From Rhodosorus marinus (taxonomy: Eukaryota > Rhodophyta > Stylonematophyceae > Stylonematales > Stylonemataceae), in NCBI GenBank assembly GCA_029953675.1, contig JAMWBK010000001.1, positions 186,001-250,000 on the forward strand: 64,000 bases of DNA, written 5' to 3'. Shown piece after piece: positions 11,705 to 22,200 of this stretch (positions are counted from its first letter, which is position 1; the number at the start of each line of letters is the position of its first letter). Below the pieces are notes generated by a model. The model was not told the origin of the DNA. It worked only from the letters and a program-made list of their open reading frames with translations, and did not search any database. A program made the translations under genes and the position numbers.

Positions 11705-13532
11705 TCACCACCCTCCCCCACCACCGCCCCCTCCTGCACTGCTTCCCCCTCCAAACGAAAAGGATGATCCCCCTTGTCGATTATGGTTTTTGCTCCTAGC
11801 TATTAGAGCATCTTGCTCCCTGTGTCGGTCATAGTCCTGTTTTCGCATTACGAAACAGTCGAATGATTCAGATCAAGAAAATGGTATTGCTCAAAAGCGT
11901 TTCTACGGACGTGTCTATCAATGCGCTCATTCTGCTTACGCCGACGAAGTCACAAAACGGGTCTCCGAGCCAAACATCAACATGCCTCTGAGCAACAAGA
12001 TCCGGGTACAGATAGTGCAATCTACGCAGCCGGAACTGGACTGGATATGCACCAGCAACGGTTGAGTCCCCACTTTGTCCTTGAGATCCATCCTTACGCT
12101 CGGTTGGGGAGCCGTCAAAAGCGTTCCTGTTTATAATGAGAAATTAGAGGTTGATTTCGTGTGCTTCAAGCCAAGATCGGGTTGACCCCACGCATAGAAG
12201 ACTTACTGTTGGCAGATAGGACAAGTTTGTCTAGCAGAAGCTCGAAGCCAGTCCTCTATACATCCGGAGTGGAACGCATGACCGCAATGAAGGCTCTGCT
12301 TTTTCAGTCTCTCGTCTTGAGGTTCTTCCTGTGTGAAGTCCTCCAGACAGATAGGGCAAGACGTTGAGCTGAAATTGGGCACGTCTCGCGATTTATCACG
12401 CTCATCCTGGATCTTTTGCAGCTTCCCTCGAACGTCTTTGACTCGCTTGCTCTTCTTCCAGATGTTGCTGTTTGGAAAATACCCGAAAATCATCAAAAAA
12501 CACAACTCAAGCTTCAGACAAATAAGGGACAGCATGGCCTCTCCCAAGTTCGCCAACGATTGTCAGGCGTTCCTTACACAATAGCCAACCCAAAGAAATA
12601 TACGACACAGGCAATAATTGTCACACCAAAAAGCGTTGATGCAAAATGGAAAAACGAGTCTAGCCAGGTGGGCTCTTTAGAAAGGTAGTCCCCGATGGAT
12701 TGGACAGCAGACAGAATTGCCTCGTCATCCTGTAGAAACAAGGATTCTGGATGTTCAGCTGGACTGGTTTCTTTAGGTATACGCAATCCGGGGGAAGAGC
12801 GACTCATACATCTTTCTGTCGAAGAAGCCTCCTGGTCGAGCCAACGATATTGGCGATCCTACTGTCAGTAAGCCTCTTTGCTGCACCCTTTCCAGTAGCG
12901 ATGTACATGTAGCGATCCTCGAAAGACACGAGAAATAAAACTCCGTTGTTGCATTCTTTGCTGCCCACTCCCCATTTGTCAAAAATCGCCCGAGCGAGCC
13001 TGAAAGGAGAAAGAGAAAAGCGTCCTGGTCAATTGTCATCGTTCCATATTCGCAGCGTTCACAGGATATGATCAGGATTCTGGCCTCTCCAAAGTTACCT
13101 TCCGAATTCCTCATCACGATTCCCGGATTTGATATGTGCTGATTTCATAAGAGCTACGCCTACCTGAAAAATAAAATAAAACGAAAACACAAACATACAT
13201 ATCGGCTACGATTCACTCCATGGCGACAAGCAAATTTTGAAGTGAGGTGTAGGGCTCACCTGATATCCATCATACCCACTACCACAAGGGCCTAACTTGA
13301 ATCCACGTTTTCCCGCCTGAAGGTCATTCACTATTCCGTCCACGGTGTCCCTCGCAGAGGAGCTTAACATCGAGTCTGGATCGCATATCGAACTTCTTGT
13401 TTTTCCTGACCTCCCACAGAGGTCAGGTTCTACATTCGGGTTCGGAAACGACTCAGCACTCCACATTTTTCCCCAAGCTGTCCCGTACAGCAGCAAAAAA
13501 ACCACCGAAACCCTTAAAGCTCGTGGCGACAT
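11705..13532 (-). CDS. TPM-domain, single-TM, RING-H2 protein
   Basis: Seven exons, in gene order: 13532-13260, 13163-13099, 12999-12810, 12729-12578, 12467-12207, 12126-11940, 11836-11705; 419 residues. Order of parts: signal peptide (VSVVFLLLYGTAWG); a TPM domain as in TLP18.3/Psb32/MOLO-1 proteins (CDPDSMLSSSARDTVDGIV, then GVGSKECNNGVLFLVS and RYMYIATGKGAAKRL); a membrane span in exon 4 (STLFGVTIIACVVYFFGLAI); a RING-H2 finger (CPICLEDF, CGHAFHSGC, CPIC); and a C-terminal conserved block (YPVQFRLRRLHYLYPDLV) ending in GGGSSAGGGGGGGGW. The RING residues fit C-H-H-C spacing, so E3 ubiquitin ligase activity is likely, with the TPM part in a lumen or outside the cell and the RING in the cytosol. 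An upstream in-frame Met at 13562 is possible, but the second Met gives the cleaner signal peptide. Substrate and compartment are unknown. Confidence 0.88.
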
Positions 13533-14248
13533 AGCATCCACCCAGGGGTCACCGAAAACCACTCAGGCACTTTTCCAGAAGACGCACTCAATACCACTCT
13601 CAAGAACACCACCAAAAAATGTCCAGGAATTCAAGGCTCCATCTGTAACACACTGCTTCGCCCAAACAAACAAAAGACGACACTCTAAGATCTCCCATAG
13701 CCGCTTTGTCACACATGCTTCAACCCCACCTCCTCCGCCATGACTATATCTACTTCACAAACCAAAAACGGAGCTCTTCTCAAATTATTGATTCCCTAAT
13801 AAGCACCGTCTAGATTTTGGCTGAGTAAGCACAGTTTGTCTTTATGTACTTAATTAATTGGTTAGTAGTCTCAAAAAGACAGGTGTTGATAATTAATTTG
13901 ATGAAGCTTTGGGACGATAGCACAGAACAGCACCCCCTCTAAAATATTTGACTATTCCTTTGGCGTATTTTCCAATTTTAGTACATTCTAGATTGAAATT
14001 TTTTTCTGCTAGACAAAACAAGGGACTTTTTTCATGCTCTCTTTTTGCTCCGGGAATGGAAACGACTAAATTGTTTTCACCAAAGGGTGGGTGGCATAAA
14101 ATGTACATATTCATGTTCGATATTTTACGTACATAAAACAAAATTTATTGGGTTGGAAAATGGAGTTTGATCATGGTGTGGAAGGTTCCGTCAAATGGCT
14201 CACGACGCAGTTGTCTTTCATCGATTTCTGCAGTTTGGAGTAGCAGAT
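13533..14248. other. Intergenic region
   Basis: Holds the TPM-RING promoter at its left end. 13740-14160 is AT-rich and contains no supported gene; the weak open frames there are low in complexity. Confidence 0.4.
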
Positions 14249-15556
14249 TTACCGGAGCCTTTTCCTCCTCTCTAGTCTCTCAGTTCTCTGCTCGTCCTTC
14301 TTACGCTTTTCCGATTCCATCTTGCGTTCAACCTCCTCCTGGATAGTGGCCATAGGCATGGGGATAAAGCTCGTGCGCTTACCAGCTCTGACTTGCTTCG
14401 CGTAGTCATCGTAGTGGTCCTGATAAGATTTTCATGGACTGAATCAGTAACAGATATCAACACACGAACCGAAGATGTCTCAACTAACCTCAGTCAATCG
14501 ATAAGCCCAGTGCTGCAAAAGTTGCCGAATCACCGGTGAAACGCGTGCATCATCAAATTCCTCCTTTGCAAGCACGACCTTGTGGATTAGGTTTCTTTTC
14601 CAGCGTCCCTGCACAAGAACAGTGGGTAGAGACTAAGCAATGGACCGGGCAGAAGCCATGAGCCATCTAAAACGTGCTCGAACCTTTTCTCCTGCGATCG
14701 CACTCCATCGGCCAATTTGTCGACTATCATCCGGAGTTCTTCGTCCGAGGAAAAACCTACAGTACCATTGCACCCAACCATATGGATCGTAGGAGGTAAT
14801 CCATCCCTTGCCCTCCCATTCTTCAAGACTCAAGCCGGTCCTTGCTCTGTACAAATTAACCTAGACCATTGGGTATTGTCTCCTTATGTTCGTTATAGAG
14901 CTCGAATATGTCCGTTTGATTTGGTTTACAAAATACCTGAACATCGTAAAGCGGGGAAGCCACCTGTTTCTGGATATCCAATCCTTCAAACCACTCATCT
15001 GGGAATTCCTTCCATGCGTCTTTCAGTCGTTTGCCAACGACGGAGGAGTATATGGGTCTGAAGTAGGTACCACCAAAGCTGCCAGACTGAAAGATCTCTT
15101 TCGGAGAAAGGTTGGGTCGAAAACTGGGAGTGTCAGAAAAGCGAAATGCTCCATCTTTCCCCCTAGAGGGTATCACAGCCATCCGCGCGCAACCCGTCAG
15201 TCCACGAGCATGAGCGCCCTGTTGCTGTTGCCTTCCAAGCCAACTGGACACAAAGCAAGAGTCCGCTAAAACCCTGAACTTGCGCTCAACTTGTGTTCGA
15301 TCTGAGGACCATAACATTCTCGAGGCCTTTCCGCTCGCTCTGCTCTTCGGCCTCAAGTCCTCTCCATCGGTTTGCGCGGCTCAATTACCTCAGGACGGCT
15401 CAAATGTTCATAGGACACGTCGTCGTACATTCTACTGTACAATTGGCTTTTGTCCTTCGTTTTCTGCTCGAAAGGAAGAGACGCCGGGACTGCACATGCT
15501 GCGCTGCGCAGTAGCTCCAGGTCACCGGTCACCGGTGGAGGAACCTTCTTGCGCAT
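14249..15556 (-). CDS. Conserved eukaryotic protein of unknown function (GSFGGTYFRPI family)
   Basis: Exons, in gene order: 15556-15389, about 15218-14937, 14860-14684, 14608-14489, 14419-14249, about 305 residues. I recognise a conserved core, which I recall from fungal and algal proteins without assigned function. Its motifs are FRPNLSPKEIFQSGSFGGTY, WFEGLDIQKQV, LSLEEWEGKGWI, DPYGWVQWYCRFFLGRR, GRWKRNLI and VSPVIRQLLQHWAYRLTE. The density of Trp and Tyr and the near-invariant spacing suggest an enzyme or a compact binding fold, but no catalytic motif is known to me. The C-terminus is a charged helix (about residues 275-305). Exons 2-5 are well supported by frame and motif continuity. The acceptor that starts exon 2 is my best guess among several AGs, and the first exon rests only on a good ATG, an acidic SRPE end and a GTAATT donor. 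Confidence 0.75.
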
Positions 15557-15781
15557 TCTACGTCTTGCCGGATCGGTGGTTTTAGCAGGTCACGGGATCT
15601 CAGATCGAGATGGCTAGGCCAAGTCAGGGCTTGGCTAATGGACATGTTTTTATTGGAAACTGGAATTTTTTGGTGCTTCTCAGGTTGTTCCGCAGCGGAT
15701 ATCGTGTTTTACTTTTCAACATCGACTAGCGAAAGTCCTGTTTTCTTCTATGCTGGCAAAACACACGGCTCGATAGAACCC

Positions 15782-17248
15782 CTAATTCTGTGCGGTGAGA
15801 GGGGTGTCAATGATACCTTCCGCTTGATCAATGATACCTTCTGCTGGTTCCTCTGTAGGTAGAGTCTCCGATTCATGAACTGGTTCTGCGTCTTCCGGCT
15901 TGGAAATGGCCCAGTATTCCATTCTGCCCTGAAAGCCGTGAGAGTCCAGAGGTCCTTTCGGCTGGCGAGGTGGGACATACCGCTTGATTGTAGGGCTCGA
16001 CAAAAATCCTACGTCGGAATCGCCTTCTTTCCACTGGGAGCGTGGTTTGGTCATCTTGTACTTGGAAAGCTGCTCCGCGCTGAGAGGTTCATGAGTCTTA
16101 TCCTCTGGTCGTTTCGATGGTTTCTTACCACGCCGTCCTCCGCGCGAGCTTTCACCGTCCCCAGACTTTCGGTCGGCTTCCTTCTGCTTCTTCCAGTCCT
16201 CCTCGAGTTGCCTGAACATCTCAATCTTTTCTGGGTCTTTTGTACAGCACATGTACTTTTCTTCATCTTCGTTCTCCACTACCCGATGGCCAAGGCCGAG
16301 CTTCTCTGCGATACGGTGGATTCTGCGCCTTTCAGGAAACTGGAGCTCCGTAGGGAAAGCATAATCAAGGCCTTCTTCATCTGGACGATCCTTGAACTCA
16401 GTGAGGATCTTCAGATACTTCTGCCCTACAGCGTCAAGGTCTTGCTCCATCGAATCACGGGAGAGGGCCTTGCTGTTCAGCCTTTTCTCCTCTTCTTCTT
16501 TCCAGACGTGTCTCAGCTCTTGATCCTTGGTGACTTGGATGACCCGCTTTCCTTCCTGGTTCTCACTGCTTCTGTGGCCCAGTTCCAAATTTTCCGCTGC
16601 ATCGTGGACGGCGCGCCTATGAAAGCTGGATAGGGTTGATGAAAACTCGTAGTATGTCTCCTCTGGATTGTTGATGAATTCGCTCAGAACTTCAGTGTAC
16701 TGTCGTACTTGCTCTTCGTACTGTTCTGCCTTTGCTTCCTTCGAAAGTTTTGGCTCCTCAAAGGGTGGACGCTTTTGCGTGCGCCAGTTCTCCTCTGTGT
16801 TCCTCTTTGGCCTCGTCGTCGTGCGCGGCGGTTTCTTCTCCCGTGGGGGCCGCTCACCAGGTTTCAGACGACGATACTCGATTCGAGTTCGCCTTCCTCC
16901 AATTTGAGCTATTTTTAAGTACCCGTGAGCTTTGATAGCGTCCTCTAGACTTCGATAATTAATGAACACCAATCCTAGAAATTTCCCCTCGGTATCGTTG
17001 TACGGAGCAAAGCTCTTAATGGGCAAGGTTCCGTCTCCGAGTCCGCGAATTTGGTCCTCTAGTAGATCAATATCGCTGTCATAGGGCAGATTCTTTATCA
17101 CGATCGTCGGATTTGGTGGAATTTCCTCGTCCGCTGTTGATGGTGTTCCGGGACTCCTGTCCTCTGCAGAATCTCTTGGGAGGTATTTACCATTACCAAA
17201 GGCTGGCAAAACCGGTACGACCGGTGGAACTTCCTCGGAACTATCCAT
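15782..17248 (-). CDS. RNA-binding protein: RRM, two R3H domains, SUZ-C motif
   Basis: A single-exon gene of 488 residues, unusual in this intron-rich region. RRM at about 47-128 (TIVIKNLPYDSDIDLL, LGLVFINYRSLEDAI, RRTRIEYRRL), closest by eye to the fungal Pin4/Cip1 type, which also pairs an RRM with R3H. Then two R3H-like domains at about 180-245 and 275-345. They are plainly copies of each other: both have an upstream helix ending near EF, a Phe-x-x-R-R/H segment (SSFHRRAVHDAAENLELGH and QFPERRRIHRIAEKLGLGH) and a closing TKDxE. The second fits the R-x-x-x-H signature better. A SUZ-C-like motif (RYVPPRQPKGPLDSHGF) lies at 423-439. The protein probably binds single-stranded RNA and acts in mRNA decay or translation control; this is inferred from the family. 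The tail has a short EGIID duplication. Confidence 0.85.
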   Translation of the reverse strand: MDSSEEVPPVVPVLPAFGNGKYLPRDSAEDRSPGTPSTADEEIPPNPTIVIKNLPYDSDIDLLEDQIRGLGDGTLPIKSFAPYNDTEGKFLGLVFINYRSLEDAIKAHGYLKIAQIGGRRTRIEYRRLKPGERPPREKKPPRTTTRPKRNTEENWRTQKRPPFEEPKLSKEAKAEQYEEQVRQYTEVLSEFINNPEETYYEFSSTLSSFHRRAVHDAAENLELGHRSSENQEGKRVIQVTKDQELRHVWKEEEEKRLNSKALSRDSMEQDLDAVGQKYLKILTEFKDRPDEEGLDYAFPTELQFPERRRIHRIAEKLGLGHRVVENEDEEKYMCCTKDPEKIEMFRQLEEDWKKQKEADRKSGDGESSRGGRRGKKPSKRPEDKTHEPLSAEQLSKYKMTKPRSQWKEGDSDVGFLSSPTIKRYVPPRQPKGPLDSHGFQGRMEYWAISKPEDAEPVHESETLPTEEPAEGIIDQAEGIIDTPLTAQN

Positions 17249-19252
17249 TCACACTCGGCAGCTTGGATAATGAATAACAGGTGATGATCCCCAGCTTCAC
17301 AGGACAGGACCCTCGCCCTTCCAAACTCACTCGCGTCTTGATCTCCTCGGATGTGATAACCCAACTCGAAAGTCCTAACAACAACTTGGCCAAATGCAAA
17401 TCAAGTCTCCTTCCCCTCTCTCCAAAAGAAACGAACAAGTGCGTACCACAAGGTCCCTCCTCCTCTATTTCTCTATTTGTCCGTAAACGCACCAAAAATA
17501 ACTCAAAAAATCAAAAGAATGCTTAAGCAAGATGGACACTAGCCAAAACAGCTGGTCGCCACCCTTTTGTCTTTTCAAACAACATGCCGGTTCTCTCACC
17601 AAAAACAAGAGCGCTACCCATTCTCAACGTTGCACATAATTAAGAAAATAAAAGCTGATCACCAGCTCTTTTCTTCGTCTCTTCCCTTCCACTAACCGCA
17701 TTTCACCCTATTTCCAAGACTATCACTACCACCACCCCAACAACCCCAAAAAGCTTCAAGTTCGTTTCCCTCTCTTCTACAAACAACAATAACCTTGTTG
17801 TCCAAGGGACCCTAAAGTAGATCCACCAAGATATCCCCCTCCAGGTCCAAGACCTCTTCAACCCCGAAGCAGCTTTCGTCTCCCCCCCACCCCCTCCCCC
17901 CTCTCCCCACCACCTACTCATCCACCTCATCAGCCGTGTGGTCAATATCTCTTGGACACGACCCATCTTGATCATGCAGAATGAACGGAGCGCAGGGCGG
18001 GGGTCGATGAGGAGAACTGAGACCTCCAGTGCTCAGGCAATACTTTTCTCAATCCACTACCAAAAAAAAGAGGCTATTCCTCTTTGACCTAGAGATGATC
18101 TACATTTCGTAGTGATCAAAAGCACATATCCACAAAGCGAACGTAATACTCACACAATGGCAACACGGCGAGTGAAACCGTGCCTTCCACGGCCTCGAAA
18201 AAAATCTGTCCCAAAAAAAACGAACCCCTTGCCAAAACATCGTTTTTACATGGATTTTCTTCAACCCATATTCAAGACGGTATGCTCTCTATATCAGTGA
18301 GAAGTGGCCTTATTTTACTGTATTGAGGAATATTTGTTTGCTTGTTGATCGTGAATATGAAGATTATTCTTGATTATGATATTCGATTAGTGTTCGGGGA
18401 TAGTACGTTGTACTACTAGTGTGCGAGGTAAGGTTGAAGTACGTTGAGAGAAGTGGGGAGTGGGACCTGACTAGGCTTGCCGACAGATAGGAACAGTAGA
18501 ATTCGAAAGCTGCGATCTAGACCTTGATCGCGAACTTCTCCACTGGGATCCGTCTTCTCAGCCGAAGTCCAACGTCCACGTTCCGACTCTTGTAAGGCGA
18601 AGGCTCTTGTGCAAAACTAGGATATAGTCGAGAAGTTTTCATCGCGTACTGGACGTGAGAAACGGCCTGTCGTTTCAAAGACGGACTTACGGCGTTCAGT
18701 GAGAAGTAGAAAGCCTGCTGCCGAAGCACCCTCCTTTTCTAGAATCATATTCCTCTGTTCCGGTTGAGCCAGGCTGATATTCGCGCTCGGGCCTCACTGC
18801 AGGCACCACAGCTGTTACATGGGAAACATTTCAGAGAGGCAAGATCCATCGTACATGGTGCATGTAGTCATGAAGTATAAAAACGATTTTTCAATTTACT
18901 ACACAACCAGTCCGTCCGACAGTTGTAAAACTTAGAGCCGTGAGTCAGATCGCAGGAAATCAAGTATTGAAGGATCCATCATCTGTGAATCCTTCCAAAC
19001 AGATTAACCAACAGCTCCGAAGCATACCTCGGAGCAATGGCGTGGTACGTTCTCCCTTGTGTTAAGTTGGTAGATAGTGATTCGTACCGTTGACCCACGC
19101 CGCTGTAGAATATCGTACAACACTAGAGCTCGCGCTCATCCTGAAAGTATCTATCAGAAGACTCCCAAGTATCACGCCGCGGGTCCGCGTATACAGTGGC
19201 GGAGAAGACTTTCAAAACTCTTCTGGTCCCCAGAGCGTTTGTTAAATAGTTC
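17249..19252. other. Intergenic region, 2 kb
   Basis: Left part is the upstream region of the RRM-R3H gene, rich in C/T on the plus strand (17700-17960). Short open frames occur at 18112-18300 (+) and 18517-18729 (-); the latter starts only with GTG and has no recognised domain. Nothing else is supported. Confidence 0.4.
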
Positions 19253-22200
19253 TCAGCCAAACCTCCTCGCAGTCCTCTGGGCCTTGCTCATTGGAGTCCC
19301 TCCGGCAATGACTCGCTGAGCTGGCCTGCTAAACGACGGTGTCTGGTGTCTTCTAGCTCCTGCTTGATTTATCGCTGGCCGTGCTCCTTGAGAAGCCGTT
19401 TGAGTCTGGTCAGCTGTTGCTTCTTCACCAACTTGGACTCTGCTGCCGAATGCGTACGTAATACGCTTCGCACCCATCGGCGTAACGGGAGGCTCATTGG
19501 CTTTGCCCGCAACAGAAGCAACAGAAACTTCAGGGGCGAAGTGAACAGAGCGATGCGGTTTTGCTGAGACCAAGGAGCTCCCTAAATTAGCAGAGTGGTC
19601 CGCGTCGGGTAGATCTGAAAGTAGATTTGAAAGCTCCTGCTCAGAGTCAAACATGATCTGCAAGAAGCACATGGACATGAAAGCACAGGTACGATTGCGT
19701 GAGCTCGCTGATGATTCAAAAGGGTGGCAGATATGCAGATATGATCGACTGCGCATGCCTACCTTGGGTCTTTTATTCAAGTCAAGGTCTTTGGCGGAGA
19801 CTCCCATGGGACGCACAGACCGAATATTCACTCCGTTCTCAGTAAGCGGCCATGCAGGTGGATGTGAGCCCGTCTCCTTAGCTAATCCATTTCTTCCACT
19901 CCCGTTTGCAGCGAGTCCCGCCCTTTCGCGCTTAGAATCAGCGCTACGAAGTGGCAGACTGGGAGTTCGTATTCCCGCATCAGTAGATACGCGTTTGGTC
20001 GGCATTGGTGATCGTAGCGCAGACATAGAAGGGCCCTTCAATGTCGCACCAGAATGCAGATTTAGTTTTTTCGCACGCATAAGCTCTAACTTGAGCTCCG
20101 CTTCGCGGCTGTTAAAATCAGCTTCCATCTGAGGAAAGAAAAACGTTTCGAGACTTAGTAGCGACGAGCTAGTTCTTTACGTCATTGATCAATCATGATA
20201 CCTCTATGATCTTTTTGCTTGGGTCTTGGACCTTCGTCAGTTCGAAATTCGCCAGCTTCTCCTCCAGAGCTCGTATTTGCTCATCCTTCGAGGGGAAAGA
20301 GCTGGTAGTCCTCTCCAGGTGCGACAGCTTCTCCTCGAGCGCAACAATTTGTTCGTCTTTGAGAGCGAAAGATCTACTAGTACTCTCCAGCTTCGTCACC
20401 TGCTCCTCGAGAGCTAGAATTTGCTTATCCTTGAAGGCGGATGAATCGCTAGTCCTTTCTAGGTTCGTTATCTTCTCTTCAAGCACTCGAATTTGTTCAT
20501 CTTTCAAGGCGGAAGAACGGCCAGCTTTTTCCATGTTCGTGAGCTCCTCCCCCAGCGATTGGATTTGTTCATCCTTCATAGCAGAGGAGCGTTTCATCTC
20601 TTCAAAATTCTCTACTGTCTTCTCGAGGGCTCGAATTTGTTCATCCTTCAAAGCGAGATTAGTACGTTGGACTGCCTCGACTCGCCTAAGCTCGTTTTCC
20701 AGCTTGTCCAGTTTCTCTTGGCTCTTGGCGTTCTTCTGGAGATGTTTTTGGTTCTCATCTTGAAGGTGCTCGACCTGCTGTGAAGCACTCTCAACGGCAC
20801 GCCGCGTCTTCTCAAGGTCCTCGTGTTTTTTCGCCAGCTGCCGGTCCAAATTTTCTCGCTCTCTGTCTCCTTCAAGCACCTGGTTGCGAAGCCGCTGAAC
20901 CTTTGTCTCCAGAGTCTTTCTCTGACTTTCCTTTTCGCTGAGTTCTCTACCGAGCCTGACCAGCTCTACATTATCAGCTCGTTTCGAAGCAGCGCCAAGC
21001 TCAACCTGAACAAAATCATACAGTCGGATTGCTTCAGCGTGGTCCCTCGTACAAACTTCTCCGAGATTCGCCGAGCTTGCCAGCCAAATACCTTTGCAAC
21101 TCGGGAAGCAAAGAGCAGACTGCAGTTGGTCTCGGACTGTTCGCTCTCTTCTGGAGCTACATTTACAAACATGACAGTCTTGGAGTTACCGCCAATGCTT
21201 TCCTGCAGCAAGTAAGTCAGTTTCGAGTTTCTGAAAGGAATATGGGGTTGTCTGGAAAGAATCCCCATGAACACGTCACCAAGCGCTGCAAGCGACTTAT
21301 TTATATGCGCGGCTTCCTTGAGTCGATCGCCCACAGCGTGAGATTTTGACAGCCGCTCGGAGCCTGCCAAATCAACCTGCAAAAGAGGCAATCAAGAGCA
21401 AAGGGCGTATCAGACACAGTCGGGCGGCGATAAATAGCACTATGCACCCAACGCATATAACCGGGTACTTACCAAGTGAAGATTACCCGAGGTTCTCAGG
21501 TTCGTCAATAAGCTTCTGCTCTGGACGCGCACAGATACGATAAGATGACTGCGGGAAGACCTCTCGTTCATCGCAGTTGCGCCAGAAGCTCGATTTGAGC
21601 TGCCTTCTCTCATCAGATTCCATACCTCATTTGATGTGTGGCAGTCTACGAGCGTTAGATCAGGGATAAATACGCCATCCGGTCCTTTTTTGATTTCGAG
21701 CTTGGGCTGGACTTTGTCATTGACAAGCAAGTCTCTAAGCGTCTCGTTATATATCTCGACCATTGAAACCGAGATTTTCGTGTCGAACATATCGTTCCGT
21801 TCCTGACTTATACGGAACAGGTCCTGGAGAGCTCGAAAATTTACGCCTCGATCTTCGGGGACCCCGTTCATAGTATAGGTCTTGCCCGAGCCGGTTTGCC
21901 CGTACGCAAACACGCAGGCATTGTACCCATCCAATACAGATGTAACAACACTTGCAGTTTCTTGGTATACAGTGGATTGGCTTTCAGATACCCCGAACAC
22001 TCTGTCGAACTCGTATCGCTTCGCTCCTACGCTTATCTTTTTGTATTCACCGTTTTCTAGTCCGCCAATGTCTACGAACGCCTGACGACCGGCTTTTGGC
22101 GGTCGTATCCGGCAGAATACCCTTGATTGCCGTCCGCAACCAGGACCAGTTAGCCAGGTCGTATTTTGTGATGAAACGAAAATGTCTACACGTGTGATGT

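Noticed and set aside
15875-16633. 252-codon plus-strand frame
   Set aside because: Antisense to the RRM-R3H gene; its hydrophobic look comes from the complement of Glu/Lys-rich codons.
20265-20655. Regular 72-bp units considered as a CRISPR or satellite array
   Set aside because: The units lie inside a coding exon, keep frame and encode coiled coil; there are no spacers.
20185-20763. 192-codon plus-strand frame with repeated Ser/Phe/Leu units
   Set aside because: Antisense image of the 24-residue coiled-coil repeats; the repeat belongs to the minus-strand kinesin.
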